From the NCBI RefSeq assembly GCF_048060115.1, contig NZ_JBHMIM010000027.1, forward strand, positions 1 through 64,000: DNA of 64,000 nt, written 5' to 3'. Positions within the stretch are counted from its first letter, which is position 1. Every line of letters begins with the position of its first letter. The position numbers and the translations under genes were made by a program. Below, one piece after another: positions 16,926 through 25,657 of this stretch. The notes under the pieces were generated by a model. It was not told where the DNA came from and ran no database searches. It saw only the letters and a list, made by a program, of their open reading frames with translations. The stretch is from Micromonospora_E sp048060115 (GTDB lineage: Bacteria > Actinomycetota > Actinomycetes > Mycobacteriales > Micromonosporaceae).

Positions 16926-18322
16926 CGAGGACCCTGATGAGCAAGCCCAGGCCGATCTCCGGTTTTCCGGAGTGGCTGCCCCCGCAACGCATGATCGAGC
17001 AGTACGTGATCGACCGGCTGCGCCGCACCTTCGAGCTGTACGGGTTCGCACCGCTGGAGACCCGCGCGGTCGAGCCGCTGGATCAGCTGCTGCGTAAGGG
17101 GGAGACCTCGAAGGAGGTCTACCTGCTGCGTCGACTGCAGGCCGATCCGGACGCGCAGACCGGCGACGACGCCCTCGGGCTGCACTTCGACCTGACCGTG
17201 CCGTTCGCCCGTTACGTGCTGGAGAACGCCGGCAAACTGCAGTTCCCGTTCCGCCGCTACCAGATCCAGAAGGTGTGGCGCGGTGAGCGGCCACAGGAGG
17301 GCCGCTACCGCGAGTTCCTACAGGCCGACATCGACATCGTCGACCGCGACGAGCTGGCCCCGCACCACGAGGCCGAGCTTCCGTTGATCATCGGCGACGC
17401 GCTGGCCAGTCTGCCGATCCCGCCGGTGCGGATCCAGGTCAACAACCGCAAGGTCTGCGAAGGTTTCTACCGGGGGATCGGATTGACCGATCCGGACGCC
17501 GCGCTGCGGGCGATCGACCGGCTGGACCGGTTCGGCCCCCAGCGGGTGGCCGAGCTGCTGATGAGCACGGCCGGTGCCAGTGAGAGCCAGGCGAAGGCCT
17601 GCCTGTCGCTGGCGGAGATCTCCGCGCCGGACGCCTCGATCGACGACGCGGTGCGCGGCCTCGGTGTCGAGCACCCGCTACTCGACGAAGGGCTGGCCGA
17701 GCTGGTCGCGGTGCTGCAGACCGCGGCCGCGCACTCGCCCGGCCTGTGCGTCGCCGATCTGCGCATCGCCCGTGGCCTGGACTACTACACCGGTACGGTC
17801 TACGAGACCCAGCTGCAGGGGTACGAGCGGTTCGGCTCGATCTGCTCGGGTGGCCGCTACGACGATCTCGCTTCCGCCGGGGCGGACCGCTTCCCAGGGG
17901 TGGGCATCTCGATCGGCGTGTCCCGGCTACTGGGCCTGCTGTTCGGTGCCGACGCGTTGTCGATCTCCCGCCCGGTGCCGACCTGCGTGCTGGTGGCGTT
18001 GCCGGCCGAGTCCGACCGGCCGGCCGGCAACCGGGTGGCCGACACGCTGCGCCGGCGGGGGATCGCCACCGAGGTGTCACCGTCGGCGGCCAAGTTCGGC
18101 AAGCAGATCCGGTACGCGCAGCGGCGTGGCATTCCGTACGTCTGGTTCCTGGGGGTGGACGGTGAGCCGGACGGGGTGAAGGACATCCGCTCGGGTGACC
18201 AGGTGTCGGCGCAGGCCGGCTCGTGGCAGCCGGCGGCGGCTGACCTGCTGCCGACGGTCTCCGATCAGCCGGCACCGGCTGCGGGTCGACCACCAGAAAA
18301 TCTGGATAATATGCCGCGATAG
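16922..18322 (+). CDS. hisS: Histidyl-tRNA synthetase
   Basis: HisRS charges tRNA-His. The 466-residue class II enzyme shows motif 1 near FELYGFAPLETRAVE, motif 2 as VWRGERPQEGRYREFLQADIDI, the histidine-binding signature RGLDYYTGTVYET, SICSGGRYDDLA, and motif 3 VGISIGVSRLLGLLF, followed by the anticodon-binding domain. The last about 35 residues (Pro/Ala-rich) extend beyond the usual end. GTG 16922 overlaps the hydrolase stop; an ATG five codons later is also possible. Confidence 0.95.
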   Translation: MTRTLMSKPRPISGFPEWLPPQRMIEQYVIDRLRRTFELYGFAPLETRAVEPLDQLLRKGETSKEVYLLRRLQADPDAQTGDDALGLHFDLTVPFARYVLENAGKLQFPFRRYQIQKVWRGERPQEGRYREFLQADIDIVDRDELAPHHEAELPLIIGDALASLPIPPVRIQVNNRKVCEGFYRGIGLTDPDAALRAIDRLDRFGPQRVAELLMSTAGASESQAKACLSLAEISAPDASIDDAVRGLGVEHPLLDEGLAELVAVLQTAAAHSPGLCVADLRIARGLDYYTGTVYETQLQGYERFGSICSGGRYDDLASAGADRFPGVGISIGVSRLLGLLFGADALSISRPVPTCVLVALPAESDRPAGNRVADTLRRRGIATEVSPSAAKFGKQIRYAQRRGIPYVWFLGVDGEPDGVKDIRSGDQVSAQAGSWQPAAADLLPTVSDQPAPAAGRPPENLDNMPR

Positions 18323-18366
18323 GTGCAAGGTTCGCGAGAGAAGTGGCGGTGATGGCACCGCATAAC

Positions 18367-18398
18367 CTACGGTTGCGTAAGTTACGTAGTCGTAAGTT
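18367..18398. promoter_or_regulatory. Repeat cluster before the desaturase start
   Basis: CGTAAGTT occurs twice as a direct repeat (18376-18383 and 18391-18398, 15 bases apart). The palindrome CGTAAGTTACG (18376-18386) and the inverted pair CTACG/CGTAG (18367-18371, 18385-18389) overlap it. The cluster ends about 17 bases before the desaturase start and looks like an operator for a fatty-acid-type regulator. The regulator is not identified. Confidence 0.5.
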
Positions 18399-18414
18399 GT
18401 TGCCGTGTTGGGAG

Positions 18415-19362
18415 ATGTCGTTGACCGCCGCCGCCACTGCCCCGATGTCCCAGACCGCGTTGCTCATCGAGCTCGAACCGGTGGTCGCCGATAACCTGAA
18501 CCGGCATCTCGGACTGGCCAAGGAGTGGTTTCCGCACGAGTACGTGCCGTGGAGCGACGGGCGCACCTTCGACGGCCCGCTCGGCGGTGAGGCCTGGTCG
18601 CCGGAGGATTCCCAGCTCTCCGACGTGGCCCGCACCGCCCTGATCGTCAACCTGCTGACCGAGGACAACCTGCCCTCCTACCATCACGAGATCGCCACCC
18701 GGTTCGGTCGTGACGGGGCCTGGGGCACCTGGGTACACCGGTGGACGGCGGAGGAGGGGCGACACGGCATCGCGATCCGGGACTACCTGACCGTCACCCG
18801 GGCGGTGGACCCGGTGGAGTTGGAGCGGGCCCGGATGGTGCACATGTCCACCGGTTACTCCAACGTGCACAGCTACGAGGTGCTGCATTCACTGGCGTAC
18901 GTCTCGTTCCAGGAGCTGGCCACCCGGATCTCGCACCGCAACACCGGCAAGGCCACCGGCGATCCGCTCTGCGAGCGCCTGCTGGCCCGGGTGGCCGCCG
19001 ACGAGAACCTGCACATGATGTTCTACCGCAACCTGCTCGCCGCGTCGTTCGAGCTGGCGCCGAGTCAGGCGATGCGGGCGGTGGCCGATGTGGTGGCCGA
19101 CTTCCAGATGCCGGGTGCCGGCATCGAGGGCTTCGTCCGCAAGTCGGTGGCTATCGCCATGGCCGGCATCTACGACCTGCGTCAGCACCACGACGAGGTG
19201 CTCTCGCCGGTGTTGCGGCAGTGGGACATCTGGAACGTCACCGGGCTCGACGCCGACGGCGAAGCGGCCCGGGAGCAGTTGGCCACGCAGATGTCCCAGT
19301 TGGACACCGCCGCCGCCCGGTTCGAGGCCCGCCGCGAGGAGCGCCGCGCCCGCAACCGGTGA
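18415..19362 (+). CDS. Acyl-[ACP] desaturase, diiron
   Basis: A 315-residue soluble desaturase that introduces a double bond into acyl-ACP chains, setting membrane fluidity. The diiron ligands are visible: the first helix with LLTEDNLPSYHHEI, AEEGRHGIAIRDYL (EExxH), FQELATRISHRN, and ADENLHMMFYRNL (DExxH). The start is not certain: ATG 18415 has GGAG directly adjoining it, whereas TTG 18421 has the same GGAG at six bases. The more upstream ATGs would put the operator-like repeat cluster inside the gene. It follows hisS and ends at a strong terminator. Confidence 0.9.
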   Translation: MSLTAAATAPMSQTALLIELEPVVADNLNRHLGLAKEWFPHEYVPWSDGRTFDGPLGGEAWSPEDSQLSDVARTALIVNLLTEDNLPSYHHEIATRFGRDGAWGTWVHRWTAEEGRHGIAIRDYLTVTRAVDPVELERARMVHMSTGYSNVHSYEVLHSLAYVSFQELATRISHRNTGKATGDPLCERLLARVAADENLHMMFYRNLLAASFELAPSQAMRAVADVVADFQMPGAGIEGFVRKSVAIAMAGIYDLRQHHDEVLSPVLRQWDIWNVTGLDADGEAAREQLATQMSQLDTAAARFEARREERRARNR

Positions 19363-19400
19363 CCACCGCCGCGCCATCGGCCTCTCGATAACCCGTCGTC

Positions 19401-19444
19401 AAGCCCGCCTCACTGACCGTTCAGGTCGACTGTGAGGCGGGCTT
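19401..19444 (+). terminator. Terminator after the desaturase gene
   Basis: AAGCCCGCCTCAC (19401-19413) and GTGAGGCGGGCTT (19432-19444) are perfectly complementary over 13 bases with an 18-base loop, 39 bases past the desaturase stop. It separates that gene from the urea transporter. Confidence 0.75.
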
Positions 19445-19458
19445 AACGCGTTGGAAAT
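19443..19458 (+). promoter_or_regulatory. GlnR-like box upstream of urtA
   Basis: TTAAC, six bases, then GAAAT fits the GlnR pattern gTnAC-n6-GaAAC with two mismatches. A second GAAAC lies at 19477-19481. The site is about 75 bases before the urtA start. GlnR is the global nitrogen regulator of actinobacteria and would activate urea uptake under nitrogen limitation (inference). Confidence 0.5.
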
Positions 19459-19531
19459 CGATGTGTCGAGATGCGTGAAACTCCACGTCCCTACGTTTCG
19501 TGGCACCACGCTTCGGCTGAAGGGAAGTTGG

Positions 19532-20758
19532 ATGCCACTGCGTCTCCGGGGCGGCCTAGCCGCACTCTGTATATTGTCGACACTGGTTGCCGCGACCGCC
19601 TGTGCCCAGGACCCCACGTCCTCGGCCGGTGGCGGCGGTGACTCCGACACCATCAAGGTCGGTATCCTGCACTCGCTGAGCGGCACCATGGCGATCAGCG
19701 AGGTCACCGTACGCGACGCAGAGTTGCTCGCGATCGAGGAAATCAACACCGCCGGTGGTGTGCTGGGCAAGCAGATCGAGCCCGTCGTCGAGGACGGTGC
19801 GTCGGACTGGCCCACGTTCGCCGAGAAGGCGCAGAAGCTCATATCCCAGGACGAGGTCGCCACCGTCTTCGGTGGCTGGACATCGGCCAGTCGCAAGGCG
19901 ATGCTGCCGGTCTTCGAGCGCAACAAGGCCCTGTTGTGGTACCCGGTGCAGTACGAAGGGCTGGAGAGCTCGCCGTACATCTTCTACACCGGAGCCACCA
20001 CCAACCAGCAGATCGTCCCCGGCCTGGACTACCTGAAGGAGCAGGGTCACAAAACGATCTTCCTGGTCGGCAGCGACTACGTCTTCCCGCGGACCGCAAA
20101 CAAGATCATCAAGGCGTACGCCGAGGCCAACGGCATGCAGGTGGTCGGCGAGGAATACACCCCGCTGGGCCACACCGAATACAGCACAGTGGTCAACAAA
20201 CTCCAGCAGGCCAGCCCCGACGCGGTCTTCAACACCCTCAACGGCGACAGCAACGTCGCCTTCTTCAAGCAGCTGACCAGCGCCGGCGTCACCGCCGACG
20301 CGATGCCGACCGTGTCGGTCAGCGTCGCCGAGGAGGAGGTTGTCGGCATCGGACCGGAGAACGTCGCCGGCCACCTGGTCGCCTGGAACTACTACCAGAC
20401 CACCGAAGGCGACCGGAACACCGCCTTCGTCGAGGCGTTCAAGGCCAAGTACGGGGCCGAGAAGGTCACCTCCGACCCGATGGAGGCCGGCTACAACGCC
20501 GTCTACCTGTGGGCCGCGGCCGTCGAAGCCGCCGGCACCACTGAGGTCGAGGCGGTCAAGGAGGCCGCCGGCGGAATCAGCATCGAGGCCCCGGAGGGCA
20601 CGGTCACCATCGACGGCGACAACCAGCACGTCTTCAAGACGGCCAGGATCGGCGTGGTGCAGCCCGACGGCCAGATCCAGGAGGTGTGGAACTCCGGCGA
20701 ACCCATCAAGCCGGACCCGTACCTGACCGGTTACGACTGGGCCGAAGGCCTGTCGTAG
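19532..20758 (+). CDS. urtA: Urea ABC transporter, substrate-binding lipoprotein UrtA
   Basis: UrtA captures urea outside the cell for the UrtBCDE importer. The 408-residue protein has a signal peptide ending VAATACAQ (lipobox cysteine) and the family's type I periplasmic-binding fold with long stretches typical of UrtA: GILHSLSGTMAISE, FGGWTSASRKAMLPVFE, LLWYPVQYEGLESSPYIFYTG, and PTVSVSVAEEEVVGIG. ATG 19532 has AGGGAAG just upstream and opens the signal peptide. It is the first gene of urtABCDE, with a GlnR-like box in its leader. Confidence 0.95.
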   Translation: MPLRLRGGLAALCILSTLVAATACAQDPTSSAGGGGDSDTIKVGILHSLSGTMAISEVTVRDAELLAIEEINTAGGVLGKQIEPVVEDGASDWPTFAEKAQKLISQDEVATVFGGWTSASRKAMLPVFERNKALLWYPVQYEGLESSPYIFYTGATTNQQIVPGLDYLKEQGHKTIFLVGSDYVFPRTANKIIKAYAEANGMQVVGEEYTPLGHTEYSTVVNKLQQASPDAVFNTLNGDSNVAFFKQLTSAGVTADAMPTVSVSVAEEEVVGIGPENVAGHLVAWNYYQTTEGDRNTAFVEAFKAKYGAEKVTSDPMEAGYNAVYLWAAAVEAAGTTEVEAVKEAAGGISIEAPEGTVTIDGDNQHVFKTARIGVVQPDGQIQEVWNSGEPIKPDPYLTGYDWAEGLS

Positions 20759-20791
20759 CGCGCCGGTAGCTAGCGGAGGGAGGCGCCCGCC

Positions 20792-21667
20792 ATGGCGGTA
20801 CTCAACCAACTGGTCATCGGCGCGAGCATCGGAGCGGTGCTGCTCCTGATCGCGCTCGGACTGACCTTCACCTTTGGACAAATGGGCGTCATCAACATGG
20901 CCCATGGGGAGTTCATCCTGGCGGGCGCCTATACCGCGTACCTGATGCAGGGGTTGGTCGGGGCGCAGGCCGTCCCGGCCGCCCTGCCGGTGGCGTTCCT
21001 GATCGCCGGCACCATGGGCGTGATCCTCGAACGTCTGGTGATCCGTCGGTTCTACGGCCGTCCACTGGACACCCTGCTGCTCACCTTCGGCGTCAGCCTG
21101 ATCCTGCAGCAGCTCGCCCGGGACATCTTCGGCGCGCCGAACGTGCAGGTCACCGCGCCCGGCTGGCTCACCGGCGGGGTCGACGTGGCCGGCGTACGGC
21201 TGCCGTACAACCGGATCTTCATCATGGCCCTCGCGATCGCCTGCGTGGTGGCGATCTCGCTCTACCTGAGCAAGCTGCCCCACGGCCGGCGGATGCGGGC
21301 GGTGATGCAGAACCGGCAACTCGCGGCCGTGACCGGGGTGGCCACCCAACGGGTCGACCAGCTCACCTTCTTCATCGGCTCCGGCCTGGCCGGCGTCGCC
21401 GGGGTGGCACTCACCCTGATCGGCCCGGTCGGTCCGTCGCTGGGCACCTACTACATCGTGGACGCGTTCCTCGTCGTCGTCGCCGGGGGACTCGGGCAGT
21501 TGCGCGGTGCGGTGATCGCCGCGATCGCCCTCGGTGTGGTCAACAGTTTCGTCGAATTCTGGACCGATGCCAGCCTCGCCAAGGTGGTGGTGTTCGCGGT
21601 GATCGTGGCCTTCCTCCAGTTCCGCCCGCAGGGAATGTTCGTCCTCCGTTCCCGGGCACTGACATGA
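20792..21667 (+). CDS. urtB: Urea ABC transporter permease UrtB
   Basis: UrtB is one of two LivH/LivM-type membrane subunits of the urea importer. The 291-residue protein has about eight membrane segments and the signatures GLTFTFGQMGVINMAHGEFILAGAY and VVVAGGLGQLRGAV near the C-terminal EAA-like loop. ATG 20792 follows GGAGGGAGG. It overlaps urtC by four bases, so the operon is tightly coupled. Confidence 0.94.
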   Translation: MAVLNQLVIGASIGAVLLLIALGLTFTFGQMGVINMAHGEFILAGAYTAYLMQGLVGAQAVPAALPVAFLIAGTMGVILERLVIRRFYGRPLDTLLLTFGVSLILQQLARDIFGAPNVQVTAPGWLTGGVDVAGVRLPYNRIFIMALAIACVVAISLYLSKLPHGRRMRAVMQNRQLAAVTGVATQRVDQLTFFIGSGLAGVAGVALTLIGPVGPSLGTYYIVDAFLVVVAGGLGQLRGAVIAAIALGVVNSFVEFWTDASLAKVVVFAVIVAFLQFRPQGMFVLRSRALT

Positions 21668-22863
21668 GCGCCGCCCGGACGACCCGGTCCGCGGCGCGAC
21701 CGGCGGCTCGCTGGCCCGGACCGGCGGTCTTCGTCACGGTCGGCGTGCTGCTACTGGTCGTCGCACCGCTGGTGCTCAGCCCGTTCCGGCTGGACCTGCT
21801 GGCCAAGTACCTCTGCTACGCCATCGTCGCCGTCGGCATCTACCTGGCCTGGGGTCGCGGCGGAATGCTGACCCTCGGCCAGGGCGTCTTCTTCGGCCTC
21901 GGCGGCTACGCCATGGGCATGTACCTCAAACTCGCCGACGCCGGTGAGGGCAACCTGCCCGACTTCATGGTGTGGAGCGGCGTGGAGACCCTGCCGGCCG
22001 TCTGGGCACCCTTTCGCAACCCGCTCTTCGCCCTGGCCATGGTGGTGGTGCTGCCCACCGCTGTCGCCCTGATCCTCGGCACGCTGGTGTTCCGCCAGCG
22101 GGTGCGTGGCGCCTATTTCGCCGTACTCTCCCAGGCCCTGGCGGCCGCGTTCGTGATCCTGCTGGTCGGCCAGCAGGGCCTCACCGGCGGCACCAACGGA
22201 CTGACCAACGTCCAGTTCTTCTTCGGCCTGGACCTGTACGACCCGGCACAGAAACGGATCGTCTACTACGTCGCCGTCGGCGCACTCGGCCTGGTCTTCC
22301 TGGCCGCCTGGCAGCTCACCCACAGCCGGTTCGGCAAACTGCTGGTCGCCATCCGCGACGGCGAGGACCGGGTCCGCTTCCTCGGCTACGACCCGGCCGT
22401 GGTGAAGACCCTGGTGTACGCCCTCTCGGCGGCCATGGCCGGGATCGCCGGCGCGTTGTTCGTGCCGGTCGTCGGAATCCTCGGCCCAGCCGATCTGGGC
22501 GTGATCCCGTCGATCGAGATGCTGGTCGCTGTCGCGATCGGTGGCCGGTTCTCGCTGGCCGGTGCGGTCGGCGGCGCGATCCTGTTCAACTACGGCAGCA
22601 CCGTGCTCAGCGAGCAGTGGCCCTCGGGCTGGCTCTACCTGCTCGGCGGCCTGTTCATCGCGGTGATGATGTGGGCACCCCGCGGCCTCGCCGGGCTGCT
22701 CGCCGACGGCTGGGTGGTGTTGCGGCACCGCTGGCCGGACCGGTCGTCCGGCGGCCCACCAGGAGCGGCTGCGCCAGTATCGCCGGCAGCGGGCGGCACC
22801 GCGGAGCCCACCGGAGCACAACCTGCGGCGGCGACCGCCTCGGTTGGCGGTGAGCAACGATGA
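21664..22863 (+). CDS. urtC: Urea ABC transporter permease UrtC
   Basis: The second membrane subunit of the urea importer, LivM-like, 399 residues with about ten membrane segments. Family marks include GIYLAWGRGGMLTLGQGVFFGLGGY, QQGLTGGTNGLTN, IRDGEDRVRFLGYDP and AVAIGGRFSLAGAVGGAI. The last about 40 residues are a Gly/Pro/Ala-rich cytoplasmic tail not needed for the fold. ATG 21664 overlaps the urtB stop, and the gene overlaps urtD by four bases. Confidence 0.94.
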   Translation: MSAARTTRSAARPAARWPGPAVFVTVGVLLLVVAPLVLSPFRLDLLAKYLCYAIVAVGIYLAWGRGGMLTLGQGVFFGLGGYAMGMYLKLADAGEGNLPDFMVWSGVETLPAVWAPFRNPLFALAMVVVLPTAVALILGTLVFRQRVRGAYFAVLSQALAAAFVILLVGQQGLTGGTNGLTNVQFFFGLDLYDPAQKRIVYYVAVGALGLVFLAAWQLTHSRFGKLLVAIRDGEDRVRFLGYDPAVVKTLVYALSAAMAGIAGALFVPVVGILGPADLGVIPSIEMLVAVAIGGRFSLAGAVGGAILFNYGSTVLSEQWPSGWLYLLGGLFIAVMMWAPRGLAGLLADGWVVLRHRWPDRSSGGPPGAAAPVSPAAGGTAEPTGAQPAAATASVGGEQR

Positions 22864-23666
22864 GCGGCAAACTGGAGATACGCGACCTCAACGTCGTCTT
22901 CGACGGATTCCGGGCGGTCACCGACCTGAGCCTGACCGTCGAGCCGGGCGAGTTGCGGTTCCTGATCGGACCCAACGGTGCCGGCAAGACCACCCTGATC
23001 GACGTGGTGACCGGCAGGACCAGGCCGGCGTCCGGGTCGGTGCGGTTCAACGGCAAGGAACTCGTCGGCCAGCGGGAACACCGGATCGTCCGGCTCGGCA
23101 TCGGCCGGACCTTCCAGACCTCGGTGGTGTTCGAGCAGCTCACCGTGTTGGACAATCTCGACCTGGCGGCGTCCTTCCGCCGGCGGATGGTCGGCCTGCT
23201 GCGCCGCCGTCGCGGTGTCTCCGACCAGGTGTCGCGGGCGCTGGACACCACCGGCCTGTCCGACCTGGCGTACCGGCCGGCCGGAGTGCTCTCCCACGGA
23301 CAGCGGCAGTGGCTGGAGATCGGCATGCTGATCGTGCAGCAGCCCAGCCTGCTGCTGCTCGACGAGCCGGTGGCCGGAATGAGCCGCAGCGAGCGGGAAC
23401 GCACCGGTGAGCTGCTGCGCGAGGTCGCCAAGGACCACACCGTGATGGTCATCGAGCACGACATGGAGTTCCTGCGTCGCTTCGCCAGCACCGTCACCGT
23501 GCTACACGAGGGCAAACTGCTCTGCGAGGGCACCGTCGCGCAGGTGCAGGCCGACCCCCGGGTGCAGCAGGTCTACCTCGGGCGCAGCCGGGACGAGACC
23601 GACGAACCCGCCGGGTCGCCGGCCGCCGCGCAGGGATCCCCGATCGTCCAGGAGGCGTCGTCGTGA
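22860..23666 (+). CDS. urtD: Urea ABC transporter ATPase UrtD
   Basis: One of the two LivG/LivF-type ATPases that power urea import. The 268-residue protein has Walker A GPNGAGKTTLIDV, the family's IGRTFQTSVVFEQLTVLDNL, a signature loop VLSHGQRQWLEIGM and Walker B LLLLDEPVAGMSR, with the switch His in MVIEHDME. The final about 30 residues are an unrelated acidic tail. It overlaps both urtC and urtE by four bases. Confidence 0.94.
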   Translation: MSGKLEIRDLNVVFDGFRAVTDLSLTVEPGELRFLIGPNGAGKTTLIDVVTGRTRPASGSVRFNGKELVGQREHRIVRLGIGRTFQTSVVFEQLTVLDNLDLAASFRRRMVGLLRRRRGVSDQVSRALDTTGLSDLAYRPAGVLSHGQRQWLEIGMLIVQQPSLLLLDEPVAGMSRSERERTGELLREVAKDHTVMVIEHDMEFLRRFASTVTVLHEGKLLCEGTVAQVQADPRVQQVYLGRSRDETDEPAGSPAAAQGSPIVQEASS

Positions 23667-24364
23667 GTGCCATGTTGACCGTCGAGTCACTCGACGTCGC
23701 GTACGGCCGGGCCCAGGTGCTCTTCGAGGTCGACCTGCAGGCCCCGGCCGGTGCGTTGGTCTGTGTGATGGGGCGCAACGGGGTCGGCAAGACCACGCTG
23801 CTGAAGGCGATCACCGGGGTGCTGCCGGTGCGCGCCGGCCGGGTCACCTTCGAGGGGCGCGACATCACCAAACTACGCACGCACGAGCGGGTTCGCCTCG
23901 GGCTGGGCTACGTGCCGCAGGGCCACGAGACCTTTCCACAGTTGACCGTCGCGGAGAACCTGCAGGTCGCGGTCGAGGCGGCGCGGACCGACAAGTCCAG
24001 CGTCGACGAGGCCCTCGACCTGTTCCCGGCGCTACGCGGGCTGCTGCGCCGCCGGGCCGGTTTCCTCTCCGGCGGCCAGCAGCAACAGTTGGCGATCGCC
24101 CGCGCACTGGTCACCCGGCCGAAGATGCTGCTGCTCGACGAGCCGACCGAAGGCATCCAGCCGTCCATCATCGTCGAAATCGAGGAGGCGATCGAACGGC
24201 TGCACTCCGAGGCCGGGCTGGCGATCCTGCTGGTCGAGCAGTACCTCGAACTGGCGCTGCGGCTGGCCGACCAGTTCGTCATCCTCGACGCCGGCGAGGT
24301 GGTCCGGGCCGGCGACAAGGAGGACCTGCGCGACGAGTCGGTCCGCCAACTGCTGTCGGTCTGA
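23663..24364 (+). CDS. urtE: Urea ABC transporter ATPase UrtE
   Basis: The second ATPase of the urea importer, 233 residues. Motifs: Walker A GRNGVGKTTLLKA, Q-loop LGYVPQGHETFPQLTVAENL, signature FLSGGQQQQLAIARAL, Walker B MLLLDEPTEGIQPSII, H-loop LLVEQYLELAL. The EGIQPSI run is typical of UrtE rather than LivF. It starts at GTG 23663, overlapping urtD, and closes the operon; a convergent MFS gene ends two bases later. Confidence 0.94.
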   Translation: MSAMLTVESLDVAYGRAQVLFEVDLQAPAGALVCVMGRNGVGKTTLLKAITGVLPVRAGRVTFEGRDITKLRTHERVRLGLGYVPQGHETFPQLTVAENLQVAVEAARTDKSSVDEALDLFPALRGLLRRRAGFLSGGQQQQLAIARALVTRPKMLLLDEPTEGIQPSIIVEIEEAIERLHSEAGLAILLVEQYLELALRLADQFVILDAGEVVRAGDKEDLRDESVRQLLSV

Positions 24365-24365
24365 C

Positions 24366-25607
24366 CTACGTTTTCCAGGTCGCCGCGTCGCGTTCGGCGG
24401 CGTCGATAGCGGCGTCGGTGACCCAGAACATGCCGACCAGCAGGCTGAGCGCCAACCCGCCCATGATCGCGAACACCGCGCGGAGACCGAACACCTCGGC
24501 CAGCAGCCCACCGGTGCCGGCACCCAGCGGGATACTGCCCCAGGCAAGCATCCGGTAGCCGCTGTTGACCCGGCCCAGCAGCCGGTCCGGGGTGATCCGC
24601 TGGCGCAGCGACACCGTGATCACGTTCCAGGCGGCGACCAGGACGCCGCCGCCGAAGAAGACCGCGCCGAGCAGGACCGCGTTGGTGCTCAGCGCGGGCG
24701 CGCCGACCAGACCGGCACACGCGACCACTGACACCCAGAGAGCCCGAGCCCGGCCGAGCCGGCGCTCGATCCGAGCGGCGACCAGCGAGCCGACCACGAT
24801 ACCGGCGGCCACCGTGGTCAGCAGCAACCCGTAGGTGGGCTCGGTCAGCCCCATCGCCGACCCGGGGCCGACCGCGTACAGCACCAGCACCCCGAAGACG
24901 GCGTTGGTGGTGAAGTTGCTGACGCCGACCATCACCGCGAGGGTGCGTAGCAGCCGGTGCCGCCAGAGGAAGCCCAGCCCTTCGGCGATCTCGGCGCGCA
25001 TCGTGGTGGAGGTGGCTCGTTCGATCCGGAAGCGGCCACCCACCAGCAGCAGCGTCGCGATGGCAGCGGCCCACAGTCCGGCCGGCCCGGCAACGGCGAC
25101 GGCTGCGCTGGCGGCGACCAGGAACCCGGCCAGTGGCGGGCCGATGAACTGGTTGGCGGTCATCTCGGCGGCGTGCAGTCGCCCGTTCGCCCGGGGCAGC
25201 AGGGTGCGCGGCACCAACTGCGGCAGGATCGACTGGGCCGAGGTGTCGTAGAGGGTCTCGGCGACGCCGACGCTGAACGCCATGAGATAGAGCAGCCAGA
25301 TCGAGCCGAGGCCGAGCACCATGGTCAGGGCCAGCGCGCCGGCCATCCCGGCGCGGAAGGCGTTGGCGGCGAGCATCACCCGGCGCCGGTCGAACCGGTC
25401 GACGAGCGCGCCGGCCGGCAGCGCGAAGAGCAACCAAGGCAGGGAGAACGCCACCGCGACCCCGGCCACCAGCGCGGGCGAGCTGGTGTAGCCGATCGCG
25501 ACCAGCGGCAGCCCGATCTTCACGATCCCGTCGGCGAGGTTGGAGACCACCGATGCCGACCACAGCTGCCAGAAGCGCACCCCGAGGCGCTGCGGTTCGG
25601 CACTCAC
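24366..25607 (-). CDS. MFS transporter, EntS-like
   Basis: A 413-residue major-facilitator protein with 12 predicted membrane segments, of the MFS_3 (EntS/enterobactin-exporter-like) type. The conserved motif after helix 2 reads LPAGALVDRFDRRRVML, and the second half repeats it as VGSLVAARIERRLGRAR. Substrates of this family are varied (siderophores, drugs, metabolites), so none is assigned. The start is uncertain: GTG 25607 lies 50 bases after the thioesterase stop but lacks a good ribosome binding site. It probably shares the thioesterase promoter. Confidence 0.85.
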   Translation of the reverse strand: MSAEPQRLGVRFWQLWSASVVSNLADGIVKIGLPLVAIGYTSSPALVAGVAVAFSLPWLLFALPAGALVDRFDRRRVMLAANAFRAGMAGALALTMVLGLGSIWLLYLMAFSVGVAETLYDTSAQSILPQLVPRTLLPRANGRLHAAEMTANQFIGPPLAGFLVAASAAVAVAGPAGLWAAAIATLLLVGGRFRIERATSTTMRAEIAEGLGFLWRHRLLRTLAVMVGVSNFTTNAVFGVLVLYAVGPGSAMGLTEPTYGLLLTTVAAGIVVGSLVAARIERRLGRARALWVSVVACAGLVGAPALSTNAVLLGAVFFGGGVLVAAWNVITVSLRQRITPDRLLGRVNSGYRMLAWGSIPLGAGTGGLLAEVFGLRAVFAIMGGLALSLLVGMFWVTDAAIDAAERDAATWKT

Positions 25608-25657
25608 CGGGTCGATGATGGCAGCGGTGGGCAAGGAGCCGGCCGGCCGGGCGGGTG

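Noticed and set aside
19556..21349. A 597-residue minus-strand open frame over urtA and urtB
   Set aside because: It is antisense to firm genes, with low-complexity Asp/His/Arg composition and no domain.
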